A DNA stretch of 64,000 nt, taken from NCBI RefSeq assembly GCF_014779765.1, contig NZ_JACXZA010000001.1, positions 1,240,001-1,304,000 on the forward strand, written 5' to 3'. Made by a program: the position numbers and the translations under genes. Below, one piece after another: positions 43,206-54,310 of this stretch (its first letter is position 1; every line of letters begins with the position of its first letter). The notes below the pieces were generated by a model that searched no databases, was not told where the DNA came from, and saw only the letters and a program-made list of their open reading frames with translations. The DNA comes from Paenibacillus terricola. Lineage in GTDB: Bacteria; Bacillota; Bacilli; Paenibacillales; Paenibacillaceae.

Positions 43206-44762
43206 TTACTCTCCAATGGTTTCTCCCGCGCGTCGGTATTGGATTGCCTCCGACATATGAATCTCCTTGATCTCCGCACTTCCATCGACATCTGCAATCG
43301 TTCGTGCAAGCCGAAGAAGTCGATCATGCGCACGAAAGCTAATGCCTAGGGCATCGAAAGCATGACGCAATAAGGTTGAAGCTTCAATCGACAGCTTAGC
43401 TGCTTGATGAAGAGAAGCGCCGGCTAATTCTCCGTTGCTTTTTACCCCGATTTCCTTCGCGCGATATGCCTGTCGTTCAACTGCAGCCATAACGCTATTC
43501 CGCATTTCTGTACTGGACATACCTGCTTTGGCTGCTTGAATTGAAGCAGGGCGAGGCACCTCAAGAAGCAGATCGATACGGTCGATAAGCGGTCCTGAAA
43601 TTTTGCTCCGATAACGCAGAACTGCTGTATCTGAGCAAGTGCATCGTCGATCTCCTGTTTCATTCCCCCAATATCCGCATGGGCATGGATTCATCGAAGC
43701 TGCAAGCATGAAGCGGGCTGGGAAGCGGGTAACGGCACGTGTACGCGCAATAGTGACCTCTCGATCTTCAAGCGGCTGGCGCAGCACTTCTAGTGCTGGC
43801 CGTGAAAACTCAGGCAATTCATCTAGAAATAAAACACCTCGGTGAGCGAGTGTTGCTTCACCAGGACGTGGGATAGTGCCACCGCCAATAAGTCCGCCGG
43901 TCGATATGGTGTGATGCGGAGCGCGGAAGGGACGCATGCGAATGAGCGAGGAAGGACTGCTGCCTAGCTTGCCGGCAACGCTGTATATCTTCGTAACTTC
44001 AAGCGCTTCCTCATCGGATAATGGCGGAAGAATCGTTGGCAGCCGTTTGGCCAGCATGGTCTTTCCAGTTCCGGGAGGGCCACTTAGCATGAAGTTGTGA
44101 TTTCCTGCAGCCGCGATCAGCAAAGCTCGCTTCGCGCCATGCAAACCAAGCACATCTGCGTAGTCCAGGATTGCTTGTCCACTGCCATCCGCGCCGACAG
44201 TTGAATGGCTGCTGGAGCATTGTGCCACATTAAACAAGAAGTCCTTCCAGCTGTCACCTTGACCCCATGCCCCTAGTTCATTGAGATGACTGATGGCATA
44301 CACTTCAAGCCCATGAATTAACACGGCTTCAGCTGCATTGCCTAGCGGCAATACGACTCGTCGAATACCGCTGCGCATCGCTTGCTCCACCATCGGGAGA
44401 ACACCAGTGACAGCTCTAAGCTCGCCGTTAAGTGATAGCTCCCCAATCAACATCATTCCTTGAAAAGCTTCAGCTGGAAGTTGTTCGCTTGCAACTAATA
44501 TAGCGCCAGCAATGGTGAGGTCGAAGGCGGTGCCTTCCTTGCGTAAATCAGCGGGAGCCAGATTAACGGTAATTCGGCTCATCGGAAACTGAAATCCACA
44601 GTTGCGGATTGCGGCGCGGACGCGTTCTGACGATTCCCGAATTGCGCTATCAGGCAGCCCGACCAAATTAAGCTGGGGTAAACCGCCTGAAATATCAGCC
44701 TCGACAGTAATCATAATTCCTTCGACACCGCTTACGCTTGCTCCCAACATTTGTGCATACAT
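43206..44762 (-). CDS. yifB: YifB/ComM-family Mg-chelatase-like AAA+ ATPase
   Basis: 518 residues. The ComM helicase in other bacteria drives branch migration during natural transformation; in Bacillota the role is less known. N-terminal Lon-protease-like (ChlI) domain with LNLVGLPDSAIRESSERVRAAI, then AAA+ with GPPGTGKTMLAKRLP (~226), Walker B VLFLDELPEF, and a Cys cluster (CPCGYWG.ETGDRRCTCSD) typical of YifB. GGAGGTG decides the start at 44762; upstream in-frame codons are not family-like. Its position near dprA is suggestive of DNA uptake. Confidence 0.9.
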   Translation of the reverse strand: MYAQMLGASVSGVEGIMITVEADISGGLPQLNLVGLPDSAIRESSERVRAAIRNCGFQFPMSRITVNLAPADLRKEGTAFDLTIAGAILVASEQLPAEAFQGMMLIGELSLNGELRAVTGVLPMVEQAMRSGIRRVVLPLGNAAEAVLIHGLEVYAISHLNELGAWGQGDSWKDFLFNVAQCSSSHSTVGADGSGQAILDYADVLGLHGAKRALLIAAAGNHNFMLSGPPGTGKTMLAKRLPTILPPLSDEEALEVTKIYSVAGKLGSSPSSLIRMRPFRAPHHTISTGGLIGGGTIPRPGEATLAHRGVLFLDELPEFSRPALEVLRQPLEDREVTIARTRAVTRFPARFMLAASMNPCPCGYWGNETGDRRCTCSDTAVLRYRSKISGPLIDRIDLLLEVPRPASIQAAKAGMSSTEMRNSVMAAVERQAYRAKEIGVKSNGELAGASLHQAAKLSIEASTLLRHAFDALGISFRAHDRLLRLARTIADVDGSAEIKEIHMSEAIQYRRAGETIGE

Positions 44763-45110
44763 AATAAAAAACACCTCCGCCATATTCGGACGAAGGTGCT
44801 TCCTTACTGTTCCGTACCATTTGTATCCATTTATAATCATCATAATAGGAGAATAATTACATGTCAACGACTGGGTGCTGCATCTCCTCAAAATAGAGGC
44901 TAAACCCGCGTCGATTCAGACATTTTGGGATACACTACGGTAGGGTTGGATAATGGCTATCATCTCAAAACTAGATTGATTCCATATCAAAAGAGTAGAT
45001 TTTATTTTTATTAAAATAGAGGTAAGAATTAACGTTTAGTGATAAACTATAATTGTTTGTTTTCACATTAACATTGCTTGATTCAGTTTGCGGATTGGAG
45101 GATTTCGTTA
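44763..45110. other. Divergent intergenic region yifB-sucC (348 nt)
   Basis: AT-rich in its right half. A TATAAT (45048-45053) is the likely -10 of sucC, with no clear -35. TTTTA-x7-TAAAA at 45003-45016 is a small inverted repeat. No gene or known riboswitch is visible; a catabolite-control cre site was not recognised. Confidence 0.4.
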
Positions 45111-46271
45111 ATGAATATCCATGAGTACCAAGGCAAAGAAGTCCTGAAGCAATATGGGGTTTCTGTGCCGGAAGGCAAAGTAGCCTTTACCGTTGACGAG
45201 GCAGTTGAAGCGGCTAAGTCGCTCGGCACTTCTGTCGTCGTAGTTAAAGCGCAAATCCACGCAGGTGGTCGCGGTAAAGCAGGCGGCGTTAAAGTCGCTA
45301 AAAACCTGGATGAAGTGAAAGCTTACGCGAGTGAAATTCTCGGCAAAACGCTTGTCACGCACCAAACAGGTCCAGAAGGCAAAGAAGTAAAGCGCCTGCT
45401 CATCGAGCAAGGCTGCGACATTAAGAAAGAGTACTACGTCGGCGTTGTCGTTGACCGTGGTACAGGCCGCGTCGTTCTGATGGCTTCCGAAGAAGGCGGC
45501 ACGGAGATCGAAGAAGTGGCGGCTCATTCGCCAGAGAAAATCTTCAAAGAAGTTGTTGACCCTGCAATTGGTCTTCAACCGTTCCAAGCGAAGCGTCTGG
45601 CATTCAACATCAACATTCCTAAAGAGCTCGTGAACAAAGCAGCTAGCTTCATGATCGCTCTCTACACGGCATTCGTTGACAAAGATTGCTCGATCGCTGA
45701 GATCAACCCGCTCGTCGTAACTGGCGACGGCAACGTTATGGCACTGGATGCCAAGTTGAACTTCGATTCCAACGCACTGTTCCGTCACCCTGATATCGTG
45801 GCGCTGCGCGACCTGGAAGAAGAAGACGAGAAAGAAATCGAAGCGTCCAAGTATGACTTGAGCTACATCGCACTCGACGGCAACATCGGCTGCATGGTTA
45901 ACGGTGCGGGTCTGGCTATGGCAACGATGGACATTATCAAATATTATGGCGGCGACCCTGCCAACTTCCTCGACGTAGGCGGCGGTGCTACGAAAGAGAA
46001 AGTAACGGAAGCATTCAAAATCATTTTGTCCGACGAGCAAGTGAAAGGTATCTTCGTTAACATCTTCGGCGGCATTATGCGTTGTGACGTTATTGCTGAA
46101 GGCGTAATCGCAGCTGCGAAAGAGCTCGGACTGAATCGTCCGCTCGTCGTACGTCTGGAAGGCACGAACGTAGAGATCGGCAAAAAGATGCTGGGCGAAT
46201 CCGGCCTGAACATTGTTGCGGCTGATTCGATGGCGGATGGCGCTCAGAAGATCGTTGCGCTCGTGAAATAA
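45111..46271 (+). CDS. sucC: Succinyl-CoA ligase, beta subunit
   Basis: 386 residues. ATP-grasp subunit of the TCA-cycle enzyme that makes ATP/GTP from succinyl-CoA. [33 protein letters not shown] and [19 protein letters not shown] are standard. TTGGAGG precedes the ATG. Followed by sucD after 52 bases. Confidence 0.97.
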   Translation: MNIHEYQGKEVLKQYGVSVPEGKVAFTVDEAVEAAKSLGTSVVVVKAQIHAGGRGKAGGVKVAKNLDEVKAYASEILGKTLVTHQTGPEGKEVKRLLIEQGCDIKKEYYVGVVVDRGTGRVVLMASEEGGTEIEEVAAHSPEKIFKEVVDPAIGLQPFQAKRLAFNINIPKELVNKAASFMIALYTAFVDKDCSIAEINPLVVTGDGNVMALDAKLNFDSNALFRHPDIVALRDLEEEDEKEIEASKYDLSYIALDGNIGCMVNGAGLAMATMDIIKYYGGDPANFLDVGGGATKEKVTEAFKIILSDEQVKGIFVNIFGGIMRCDVIAEGVIAAAKELGLNRPLVVRLEGTNVEIGKKMLGESGLNIVAADSMADGAQKIVALVK

Positions 46272-46323
46272 GGACTAACAAGCGACTAATTCCGAATTTT
46301 TTCTCAGGGGATGTGAAATTTCG

Positions 46324-47256
46324 ATGAGCATTTTGATCAATAAAGATACAAAAGTCATCACGCAGGGCATCACGGGTAAAACCGCGCTGTTCCACGCGAA
46401 AGGCGCGCTCGATTACGGCACGCAGATGGTCGGCGGCACGTCGCCGGGCAAAGGCGGCACGACGGTTGATATCGCGCTCGAGAACGGAACGACGGCATCG
46501 CTGCCTGTATTCAATACCGTTTCTGAAGCGGTAGCAGCTACAGGTGCAACGGCTTCGGTTATCTACGTTCCGCCAGCATTCGCTGCGGACGCGATTCTTG
46601 AAGCAGTAGACGCACAACTGGACCTCGTTATCTGCATTACGGAAGGTATTCCGGTGCTCGATATGGTTAAAGTTTCGCGTTATATGGAAGGCAAGAAAAC
46701 ACGTCTGATCGGACCGAACTGCCCAGGTGTTATTACGCCTGACGAGTGCAAAATCGGTATCATGCCTGGTTACATTCATACGAAAGGTCATGTCGGCGTT
46801 GTATCGCGCTCCGGCACGCTTACGTATGAGGCTGTTCACCAGCTGTCGACGCGCGGCATTGGCCAATCGTCCGCAGTAGGTATCGGCGGCGACCCGGTTA
46901 AAGGTACGGAATTCATCGACGTGCTCAGCATGTTTAATGAAGATCCAGAAACGTATGCTGTTATCATGATCGGTGAGATCGGCGGTACGGCAGAGGAAGA
47001 AGCTGCTGAATGGATCAAAGCGAACATGAAGAAGCCAGTTGTTGGCTTCATCGGCGGCGCAACGGCTCCAGAAGGCAAGCGCATGGGACATGCTGGTGCT
47101 ATTATTTCCGGCGGCAAAGGTACGGCTGCTGAGAAAATCAAGACGTTGGAAGCGTGCGGCATCAAAGTTGCGCCTACGCCGTCTGAGATGGGCTCTACGC
47201 TCGTATCCGTACTCGAAGAGCAAGGTCTGCTCGAGAAATGCATTACGCGTAAATAA
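46324..47256 (+). CDS. sucD: Succinyl-CoA ligase, alpha subunit
   Basis: 310 residues. CoA-binding Rossmann domain ([24 protein letters not shown]) and the ligase domain with the phosphorylated His in [20 protein letters not shown]. Partner of SucC. Start ATG, with AGGGGATG upstream. Confidence 0.97.
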   Translation: MSILINKDTKVITQGITGKTALFHAKGALDYGTQMVGGTSPGKGGTTVDIALENGTTASLPVFNTVSEAVAATGATASVIYVPPAFAADAILEAVDAQLDLVICITEGIPVLDMVKVSRYMEGKKTRLIGPNCPGVITPDECKIGIMPGYIHTKGHVGVVSRSGTLTYEAVHQLSTRGIGQSSAVGIGGDPVKGTEFIDVLSMFNEDPETYAVIMIGEIGGTAEEEAAEWIKANMKKPVVGFIGGATAPEGKRMGHAGAIISGGKGTAAEKIKTLEACGIKVAPTPSEMGSTLVSVLEEQGLLEKCITRK

Positions 47257-47274
47257 TGAAGTGAATATGGTTAA

Positions 47275-47306
47275 GAAACACGTCTATGCTTCGGCAAGCG
47301 TGTTTC
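47275..47306 (+). terminator. First hairpin after sucD
   Basis: GAAACACG pairs with CGTGTTTC around 16 bases; no good U-run. Confidence 0.45.
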
Positions 47307-47318
47307 TAACGATAAGGC

Positions 47319-47362
47319 AAGCAGCCTTTCGGCCCTTTTTGGGCACGAATGGCTGCTTTTTT
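47319..47362 (+). terminator. Terminator of sucCD
   Basis: AAGCAGCC pairs with GGCTGCTT, inner GGCCC/GGGC; TTTTTT follows. Confidence 0.7.
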
Positions 47363-47437
47363 GCATTTAAGTCGATTAGGCGGCTTGCATTCTCGTTCCG
47401 GCTAGAGCACAATAGGAAAGGAATGTAGGCCTCCATT

Positions 47438-48574
47438 ATGGGGGTTATTGGAATGTGCGATGAGAAGAAGCGCAAGTTGTTGATTATGCTGCATCAAATG
47501 CCGGGGGTTGGTTGGAGATCGATTAAGCGCGCGATGGATGCAGAGCTGTGGAACCGTACCATGCTTGACAGCGTAGATGTATGGTTGACGGCAGGATTTC
47601 GTCCTGAGGCTGCCGCTGAAGCAGCTCGACGTTTCTCGGACTTCGAATCGGGGTATGATTCTATCATGTCGGGCTATTCGAAGCATAAGGCGATAATCCT
47701 CACCATGGATGATGCCGATTACCCTGACCAGCTTCGTAATATCGATGAGCCGCCCTGGGTGTTGTACGCGATTGGCAAGATCGAGTTGATGCATCGGCAT
47801 TCGGTCTCTATCGTTGGTACACGCACGCCTACAGCTTATGGCAGACATATGACCAAGGAATTGGCGCAAGGCTTCGCTGCGCGCGGTCTGACGGTCGTAA
47901 GCGGCCTGGCAAGAGGAATCGACGGGGTAGCGCACGAAGCGTCTGTAAAGCTAGCAGGAAGCACGATAGCTGTGCTCGGAACACCGCTTGACCGCATCTA
48001 TCCGCCACAACATGCCTCATTATTCAGGCAAATTGCCGTAGATGGACTGCTGCTGACGGAAGTGCCGTTAGGTATGGCGTTCCATCCTGGCCTATTTCCT
48101 CTGCGTAATCGCATTATTGCGGGGTTGTCTGCTGGAACAGTAGTCATTGAGGCAGCAGCTAGAAGCGGCTCCCTCATCACTGCAGAGCAGGCATTCGCAT
48201 TTGATCGCGAGCTGTTCGCACTTCCTGGGCCAGTTACATCGCCTAAGAGTGCCGGAACGAATCAACTGCTTGCCGATCGTAAGGCAAATGCGATATTATC
48301 TGTCGAGGATTGGTTTAAGCAATTACCGTATACCAGTTATCCGAGTGAAAGTTTGCAGCATCTGTCTGAGCCAGTTTCAACGTTGAAATCAACCGACGAA
48401 CTGACAGGAGATGCCAAGCTCGTATACGATCTGCTGCTCGATCATCCATGTTCAGCAGACGAGCTGCATGAGGCTACTGGAATACCGCTTGGACTTTTGC
48501 ACGCCGTTCTGATAAATTTATGTATAACTCGCAGGATACATCTACAGAACGGCTCTACATATTCCATTATTTAA
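47438..48574 (+). CDS. dprA: DNA-processing protein DprA
   Basis: 378 residues. It loads RecA onto incoming single-stranded DNA in transformation. Rossmann-like core with SIVGTRTPTAYGRHM, VVSGLARGIDGVAHEASV, VLGTPLDRIYPPQH and RNRIIAGLSAGTVVIEAAARSGSLITA; C-terminal winged-helix-like end. Two starts are possible: ATG at 47438 (ribosome site too far) or ATG at 47453 (GGGGG nine bases before); the difference is 5 residues. Followed by topA after 24 bases, standard order. Confidence 0.93.
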   Translation: MGVIGMCDEKKRKLLIMLHQMPGVGWRSIKRAMDAELWNRTMLDSVDVWLTAGFRPEAAAEAARRFSDFESGYDSIMSGYSKHKAIILTMDDADYPDQLRNIDEPPWVLYAIGKIELMHRHSVSIVGTRTPTAYGRHMTKELAQGFAARGLTVVSGLARGIDGVAHEASVKLAGSTIAVLGTPLDRIYPPQHASLFRQIAVDGLLLTEVPLGMAFHPGLFPLRNRIIAGLSAGTVVIEAAARSGSLITAEQAFAFDRELFALPGPVTSPKSAGTNQLLADRKANAILSVEDWFKQLPYTSYPSESLQHLSEPVSTLKSTDELTGDAKLVYDLLLDHPCSADELHEATGIPLGLLHAVLINLCITRRIHLQNGSTYSII

Positions 48575-48598
48575 ACTGCTGGGAGAGGAGGACGCTTA

Positions 48599-50713
48599 AT
48601 GGCGGATTCGCTCGTTATTGTCGAGTCGCCTGCTAAGGCGAAGACGATCGGCAAATATTTGGGCAGCAAATATATCGTGAAAGCGTCCATGGGGCACATT
48701 CGTGATTTGCCGAAAAGCCAGACTGGTGTAGAAGTCGAGAACGACTTCCAACCGAAATATATAACGATTCGCGGTAAAGGCAACGTCCTGAAGGAATTGA
48801 AGGATGCGAGCAAAAAAGTGAAAACTGTCTATCTCGCAGCCGACCCCGATCGCGAAGGAGAAGCGATCGCTTGGCATCTAGCCCACTACTTGGAGCTGGA
48901 TGAAGCGAAGAGCTGCCGTGTCGTTTTCAACGAAATTACGAAACAGGCTGTTAAGGATGCTTTCAAGACGCCGAGACCAATCAATATGGATTTGGTCAAT
49001 GCACAGCAAGCTCGCCGTATTTTGGACCGATTGGTAGGTTACAAAATCAGCCCGCTGTTGTGGAAGAAAGTAAAGAAAGGGCTCTCCGCTGGCCGCGTTC
49101 AGTCGGTAACGGTGAAGCTTATTATCGATCGCGAGAATGAGATTGAAGCATTCGTGCCGGAAGAGTACTGGACGATCACAGCCCGTTTGAACAAAAATGG
49201 GGCACCGTTCGAAGCTAAATTCTATTCGGTCGCTGGCGAGAAGCGTGAACTCGGCAACGAAGCTGATATGCAGGCCGTTTTTGATGCGATGAACGGTGCA
49301 CCGTTCACGGTCACCGATGTGCGAGAGAAGGAACGGCTTCGTAATCCGGCGCCGCCTTTCATTACAAGCTCCCTTCAACAGGAAGCGGCAAGGAAGCTTG
49401 GCTTCCGCGCATCCAAGACGATGTCCGTAGCACAGCAATTGTACGAGGGCGTTGATCTTGGCAAAGAAGGTACGGTCGGTTTAATTACGTATATGCGTAC
49501 GGATTCGACGCGTATCTCGCCTGTCGCACAGGAAGAAGCAAAAGGTTTTATTGAAGGGAAGTACGGGCCGTCTTATTTTCCGGATGAGCCGCGTATTTAT
49601 TTGAAGAAGAACAGCAACGCACAAGATGCGCATGAAGCGATTCGTCCGACATCCGTGCTGCGCGAGCCGGATCAAATGAAGGAATTCCTCACCCGCGATC
49701 AGCTGCGTCTCTACAAGCTGGTCTGGGAGCGATTCGTTGCAAGTCAAATGTCTTCGGCTATCCTGGATACGATGACGGTCGATCTTACAGCTAATGAAAC
49801 GGTATTCCGTGCAGTTGGCTCCAAAGTAAAGTTCGCCGGCTTCATGAAGGTATATGTCGAGGGCAATGACGACGGCACAACGAACGATGATGATAAATTC
49901 TTGCCGGCACTTGCAGTTGGTGATCTCATCACGACAGATTCGATTGAGCCGAAGCAGCATTTTACACAGCCACCGCCTCGCTATACAGAAGCGCGTCTCG
50001 TCAAGACGCTGGAAGAGCTCGGTATTGGCCGCCCAAGTACTTATGCGCCAACGCTGGAAACCGTTCAGAAGCGTGGTTATGTAGCGATTGAAGAGAAGAA
50101 ATTCATCCCGACCGAGCTTGGCGGACTTGTGAGCCAGCTGATGGAGGAGTTCTTCCCAGAAATTCTTGACGTCGAGTTCACTGCACAGATGGAAGGCGAT
50201 CTCGACCAAGTCGAAGAAGGCACGGAGAACTGGGTGAAGGTACTATCCGAGTTCTACAAATCGTTCGAGAAGCGGCTTGAATTCGCAGAGAACGAGATGA
50301 AGGAAGTCGAGCTTCAAGACGAAGTGTCCGATGAGTTGTGCGAAAAGTGCGGCAAACCGATGGTTTACAAAATGGGGCGTTTCGGCAAGTTCCTAGCGTG
50401 CTCTGGTTTCCCGGACTGCCGCAACACGAAGCCAATCGTCAAAGACATCGGCGTCACATGTCCGAAATGCGCCAAGGGCAGCATTATCGAGCGCCGCAGC
50501 AAGAAAGGGCGCGTATTCTACGGATGCAACTTGTATCCGGAATGCGACTTTGTATCATGGGATAAGCCAGCCGGGGTGCCATGCCCTTCGTGCGGCGGCC
50601 TAATGGTCGAGAAGCGCAGCAAGGCAGGCGTAAAGTTGCAGTGTACGGTTTGCGATCATAGCGAACAGGTTGCGGAAGATACCGATGAGGATCACGAACA
50701 AGAACAAGCGTAA
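48599..50713 (+). CDS. topA: DNA topoisomerase I
   Basis: 704 residues. Type IA enzyme that relaxes negative supercoils. Toprim domain at the N-terminus ([30 protein letters not shown]), the active-site Tyr in [12 protein letters not shown] (~298), and three C-terminal zinc-ribbon modules ([30 protein letters not shown]). AGAGGAGGAC precedes the ATG. Confidence 0.97.
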   Translation: MADSLVIVESPAKAKTIGKYLGSKYIVKASMGHIRDLPKSQTGVEVENDFQPKYITIRGKGNVLKELKDASKKVKTVYLAADPDREGEAIAWHLAHYLELDEAKSCRVVFNEITKQAVKDAFKTPRPINMDLVNAQQARRILDRLVGYKISPLLWKKVKKGLSAGRVQSVTVKLIIDRENEIEAFVPEEYWTITARLNKNGAPFEAKFYSVAGEKRELGNEADMQAVFDAMNGAPFTVTDVREKERLRNPAPPFITSSLQQEAARKLGFRASKTMSVAQQLYEGVDLGKEGTVGLITYMRTDSTRISPVAQEEAKGFIEGKYGPSYFPDEPRIYLKKNSNAQDAHEAIRPTSVLREPDQMKEFLTRDQLRLYKLVWERFVASQMSSAILDTMTVDLTANETVFRAVGSKVKFAGFMKVYVEGNDDGTTNDDDKFLPALAVGDLITTDSIEPKQHFTQPPPRYTEARLVKTLEELGIGRPSTYAPTLETVQKRGYVAIEEKKFIPTELGGLVSQLMEEFFPEILDVEFTAQMEGDLDQVEEGTENWVKVLSEFYKSFEKRLEFAENEMKEVELQDEVSDELCEKCGKPMVYKMGRFGKFLACSGFPDCRNTKPIVKDIGVTCPKCAKGSIIERRSKKGRVFYGCNLYPECDFVSWDKPAGVPCPSCGGLMVEKRSKAGVKLQCTVCDHSEQVAEDTDEDHEQEQA

Positions 50714-50740
50714 AGCTTGTACGCATGCATGATTACAACG

Positions 50741-50775
50741 TGCTGTCCGTCTATTAGAGGCGGCAGCCGTTTTCA
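50741..50775 (+). terminator. Weak terminator-like hairpin after topA
   Basis: GCTG-T-CCG pairs imperfectly with CGG-CAGC, followed by CGTTTTC. Confidence 0.35.
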
Positions 50776-50797
50776 TTCCGAAAGGTAGGTTTGTACA

Positions 50798-52117
50798 TTG
50801 TCTTCAGTTAACAAAGTAACGGTCGTCGGCGCTGGATTGGCCGGCAGCGAAGCTGCTTGGCAAATCGCGTCGCAGGGCGTTCCTGTCACCTTATACGAAA
50901 TGCGTCCCGTCACACGGACGCCAGCCCATCATACAGATAAATTCGCAGAGCTTGTGTGCAGCAACAGCTTGCGTGCGAACGGACTGACGAATGCAGTTGG
51001 CGTACTTAAAGAAGAAATGCGCCGTATTGGCTCCCTTATTCTTGACAGCGCTGACCGCAATGCTGTTCCAGCAGGCGGTGCACTCGCGGTTGACCGCGAT
51101 GGCTTCTCCGGCGATGTGACGCGATCGCTTCGCGAGCATCCGCTTATTGAGGTGCGCAATGAAGAGCTGACTGCGATTCCTGAGGACGGAATCGTCGTCA
51201 TAGCAACGGGCCCATTGACAGCACCTTCCTTGTCCCAAAGCATTCAATCGCTGCTGGGTGAAGAATATTTCTACTTCTATGATGCTGCTGCTCCGATCAT
51301 CGAGAAGGATTCGATCGATATGAGCAAAGTATATCTGGCTTCGCGTTACGATAAAGGGGAAGCAGCGTACTTGAACTGCCCGATGACCGAAGAAGAATTC
51401 AATACGTTCCATGATGCGCTCATTACAGCCGAGAAAGCGGAGCTCAAAGAGTTCGAGAAAGAGGTGTACTTCGAAGGCTGCATGCCGATTGAAGTCATGG
51501 CTTCTCGCGGCAAGCAGACTGTATTGTTCGGACCAATGAAGCCAGTAGGCCTAATTAACCCGCATACAGGCAAACTTCCATACGCAGTCATTCAGCTTCG
51601 TCAGGATAATGCCGCAGGGACGTTGTATAATATGGTTGGCTTCCAGACCCATCTGAAGTGGGGCGAGCAGAAACGCGTCTTCTCCTTGATTCCAGGGCTT
51701 GAGAATGCTGAATTCGTACGTTATGGTGTCATGCACCGTAATACATTCATCAACTCCCCAAGATTGCTTGAAGCGACTTATCAATTCAAAGGACGCAATT
51801 CGTTGTTCTTCGCTGGTCAAATGACAGGCGTTGAGGGATACGTGGAGTCTGCTGCATCCGGTATGATCGCTGGTTTGAACGCAGGGCGTGTTGCTCGCGG
51901 TCTGGATCCGCTTGTATTGCCTGCAGATACAACGCTTGGCAGTATGGCGCAATATATTACGACGGCTGACTTCAAGCACTTCCAGCCGATGAACGCGAAC
52001 TTCGGTTTGTTCCCTCCACTGGAGAAACGGATGAAGAGCAAACGGGACAAGAACGATGCGATTGCCAATCGTGCTCTTGAATCGATCGAGCAATTCAAAC
52101 GCGAGCATTTGTCTTAA
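50798..52117 (+). CDS. trmFO: Folate/FAD-dependent tRNA (uracil54-C5)-methyltransferase
   Basis: 439 residues. It makes m5U54 in the T-loop using methylenetetrahydrofolate. The FAD motif [16 protein letters not shown] is at ~9-24; ETRxxC-like [10 protein letters not shown] and [20 protein letters not shown] are family blocks. It starts at TTG: AAAGGTAGG is eight bases upstream. In Bacillus xerC (codV) follows; here it does not. Confidence 0.95.
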   Translation: MSSVNKVTVVGAGLAGSEAAWQIASQGVPVTLYEMRPVTRTPAHHTDKFAELVCSNSLRANGLTNAVGVLKEEMRRIGSLILDSADRNAVPAGGALAVDRDGFSGDVTRSLREHPLIEVRNEELTAIPEDGIVVIATGPLTAPSLSQSIQSLLGEEYFYFYDAAAPIIEKDSIDMSKVYLASRYDKGEAAYLNCPMTEEEFNTFHDALITAEKAELKEFEKEVYFEGCMPIEVMASRGKQTVLFGPMKPVGLINPHTGKLPYAVIQLRQDNAAGTLYNMVGFQTHLKWGEQKRVFSLIPGLENAEFVRYGVMHRNTFINSPRLLEATYQFKGRNSLFFAGQMTGVEGYVESAASGMIAGLNAGRVARGLDPLVLPADTTLGSMAQYITTADFKHFQPMNANFGLFPPLEKRMKSKRDKNDAIANRALESIEQFKREHLS

Positions 52118-52228
52118 TTGTTTGACTCCTGCGATGTAAGGTTATTAAGGGTTAATAATCATAGAAGATTGATAACTCTGACAAAACGAAGTCATTACTC
52201 TCGAAGTAGGTTTTCATGCTTACGATGT

Positions 52229-52280
52229 AGGTTATTTGCAGCGTGATTTCACCACCAAAACCATCTAAAGCAAATAACCT
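52229..52280 (+). promoter_or_regulatory. Hairpin directly before the hslV ribosome site
   Basis: AGGTTATTTGC (52229-52239) pairs perfectly with GCAAATAACCT (52270-52280); the AAAGGAGG begins three bases later. The 183-nt leader also contains a near-repeat, CGATGTA(A)GGTTATT at about 52135 and 52223. It may affect message stability or hslV translation. Confidence 0.5.
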
Positions 52281-52300
52281 TTAAAGGAGGTCGTCCATTC

Positions 52301-52843
52301 ATGGAGATGCAATTTCACGCGACGACAATATGCGCAGTGCGACATAATGGTCAAGGCGCTATTGCAGGCGACGGACAGGTAACGTTCGGTAACAGCATGG
52401 TAATGAAGAGCACCGCAAAGAAGGTGCGCAGGCTGTATCGCGGTCAAGTCGTTGCTGGGTTTGCCGGATCGGTTGCGGATGCAATTACGTTGTTCGAGAA
52501 ATTTGAAGGCAAGCTGGAGGAGCATCACGGCAATTTGCAGCGTGCAGCTGTGGAACTTGCTAAGGAATGGCGATCTGACCGCGTGCTAAGACGTCTGGAA
52601 GCAATGATGATCGTAATGGATAATACGGGACTTTTGCTTATTTCGGGTAACGGTGAAATTATTGAGCCGGATGATGGGATTCTTGCGATCGGATCTGGCG
52701 GCAGCTTCGCACTTGCTGCGGCAAGAGTGCTGAAGCAGCATGCGACGCATCTGGAAGCGAAAGATATGGCAAGAGCAGCGCTGGAAACAGCAGCAGATAT
52801 TTGTGTGTTCACGAACCGCAACATTATTGTTGAAGAAGTCTAA
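52301..52843 (+). CDS. hslV: ATP-dependent protease subunit HslV (ClpQ/CodW)
   Basis: 180 residues. Proteolytic partner of HslU. Proteasome beta-type fold with [42 protein letters not shown] and [17 protein letters not shown]. The N-terminus reads [10 protein letters not shown]. Thr8 aligns with the Thr1 nucleophile of E. coli HslV, so a seven-residue leader would have to be removed. Bacillus CodW instead begins MSSFHATT with Ser. AAAGGAGG is in place. Confidence 0.94.
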   Translation: MEMQFHATTICAVRHNGQGAIAGDGQVTFGNSMVMKSTAKKVRRLYRGQVVAGFAGSVADAITLFEKFEGKLEEHHGNLQRAAVELAKEWRSDRVLRRLEAMMIVMDNTGLLLISGNGEIIEPDDGILAIGSGGSFALAAARVLKQHATHLEAKDMARAALETAADICVFTNRNIIVEEV

Positions 52844-52882
52844 CTGTATCTACCAATCAATAACCGGCGGAGGGATGCTAGT

Positions 52883-54283
52883 ATGAGCAACGAGTCATTG
52901 ACACCAAGGCAAATTGTTTCGGAACTGGATAAGTACATTGTTGGTCAGAAGCAAGCCAAACGTTCCGTTGCGATCGCTCTGCGGAATCGTTACCGGAGAA
53001 GCCGGCTCGCTGAAGAGCTGCGCGATGAAATCGTTCCAAAGAACATTCTAATGATTGGTCCAACCGGTGTAGGTAAAACCGAGATTGCCCGCCGTCTCGC
53101 GAAGCTGGTGCAGGCGCCGTTCGTTAAAGTAGAAGCGACGAAATTTACCGAGGTTGGATACGTTGGACGTGACGTTGAATCGATGGTACGGGATCTTGTT
53201 GAAACAGCGATTCGAATTGTGAAGGCTGAACGTACTGAAGCGGTTAAAGACCGTGCAGAGGTGCTTGCGAATGAGCGCATCGTCTCTTTGCTCGTTCCAT
53301 CGCCTAAGAGCGCCAAGACGCAAAAGAATCCGTTTGAGATGCTCTTCGGAGGTCAACAAACGAAAGAAGAAGACAATGAACCTGTACATGATGCTTCCAC
53401 TGCTGAACAACGTAAGGCAATTAAAGAAAAACTTGCAGCCGGTCTCCTGGAGAACGAGCTGATCGAGATTGAAGTTGAAGACAATTCGCCGAATATGCTC
53501 GATATGTTGTCGGGTCAGAATGGGGAAGGCATGGGCGGCATGAACATGCAAGAGCTGTTCGGTCAGTTTATGCCGAAGCGTTCGAAGAAGCGTAAGCTGC
53601 GGATTAAAGAAGCGCGCAAGGCACTTACCCAAGAGGAAGCTAATAAACTCATCGATATGGATGACGTTATTTCCGAATCCGTTGCGCGTGCTGAGCAATC
53701 TGGTATTATTTTCATAGATGAAATCGACAAAATTGCAAGTCCGTCAAGGGGCGCAGGTCCTGATGTTTCCCGTGAAGGGGTGCAGCGTGATATTCTGCCA
53801 ATTGTTGAGGGCTCGATTGTCATGACCAAATATGGTCCCGTGAAAACGGACTATGTGCTGTTCGTTGCTGCTGGTGCATTTCATGTTGCGAAACCATCGG
53901 ATCTCATTCCCGAGCTGCAAGGTCGTTTCCCGATTCGGGTTGAACTGACATCCTTAAGCCTTGAAGACTTCGTCAATATATTGAAGGAACCGAAGAATGC
54001 ACTGATTAAGCAATATGCAGCGCTGCTCGAGACGGAAGGCATTGCGATCGAATTCTCGGATGAAGCGATTCGCGAGCTGGCGTCGATTGCAGCAGATGTG
54101 AATAAGAACACGGAGAACATCGGCGCAAGACGTCTCCACACTATTCTGGAGAAGCTGCTTGAGGATCTGTCGTTCGAAGCGCCAGAACTTCAATTAGAGC
54201 AAATTACGATCACTCCTGAGTATGTGCGGGAGAAACTGGGAAGCATCGCGCAAAACCGCGATTTGAGCCAGTATATTTTGTAG
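52883..54283 (+). CDS. hslU: HslU (ClpY) unfoldase ATPase
   Basis: 466 residues. AAA+ ring that feeds proteins to HslV. Opening [33 protein letters not shown], Walker [18 protein letters not shown] (~59), pore loop [14 protein letters not shown], an I-domain (~110-240, Met/Gly-rich [16 protein letters not shown]) and Walker [12 protein letters not shown] (~274). CGGAGGGATG precedes the ATG. Confidence 0.96.
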   Translation: MSNESLTPRQIVSELDKYIVGQKQAKRSVAIALRNRYRRSRLAEELRDEIVPKNILMIGPTGVGKTEIARRLAKLVQAPFVKVEATKFTEVGYVGRDVESMVRDLVETAIRIVKAERTEAVKDRAEVLANERIVSLLVPSPKSAKTQKNPFEMLFGGQQTKEEDNEPVHDASTAEQRKAIKEKLAAGLLENELIEIEVEDNSPNMLDMLSGQNGEGMGGMNMQELFGQFMPKRSKKRKLRIKEARKALTQEEANKLIDMDDVISESVARAEQSGIIFIDEIDKIASPSRGAGPDVSREGVQRDILPIVEGSIVMTKYGPVKTDYVLFVAAGAFHVAKPSDLIPELQGRFPIRVELTSLSLEDFVNILKEPKNALIKQYAALLETEGIAIEFSDEAIRELASIAADVNKNTENIGARRLHTILEKLLEDLSFEAPELQLEQITITPEYVREKLGSIAQNRDLSQYIL

Positions 54284-54310
54284 CGGCTGTTGGTTCGGGA
54301 GGATACAACA

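Noticed and set aside
45108-47223. Two long minus-strand frames (310 and 377 codons) opposite sucC and sucD
   Set aside because: Antisense to intact, highly conserved genes, with improbable composition (Asn/Arg/Cys-rich) and no start signals.
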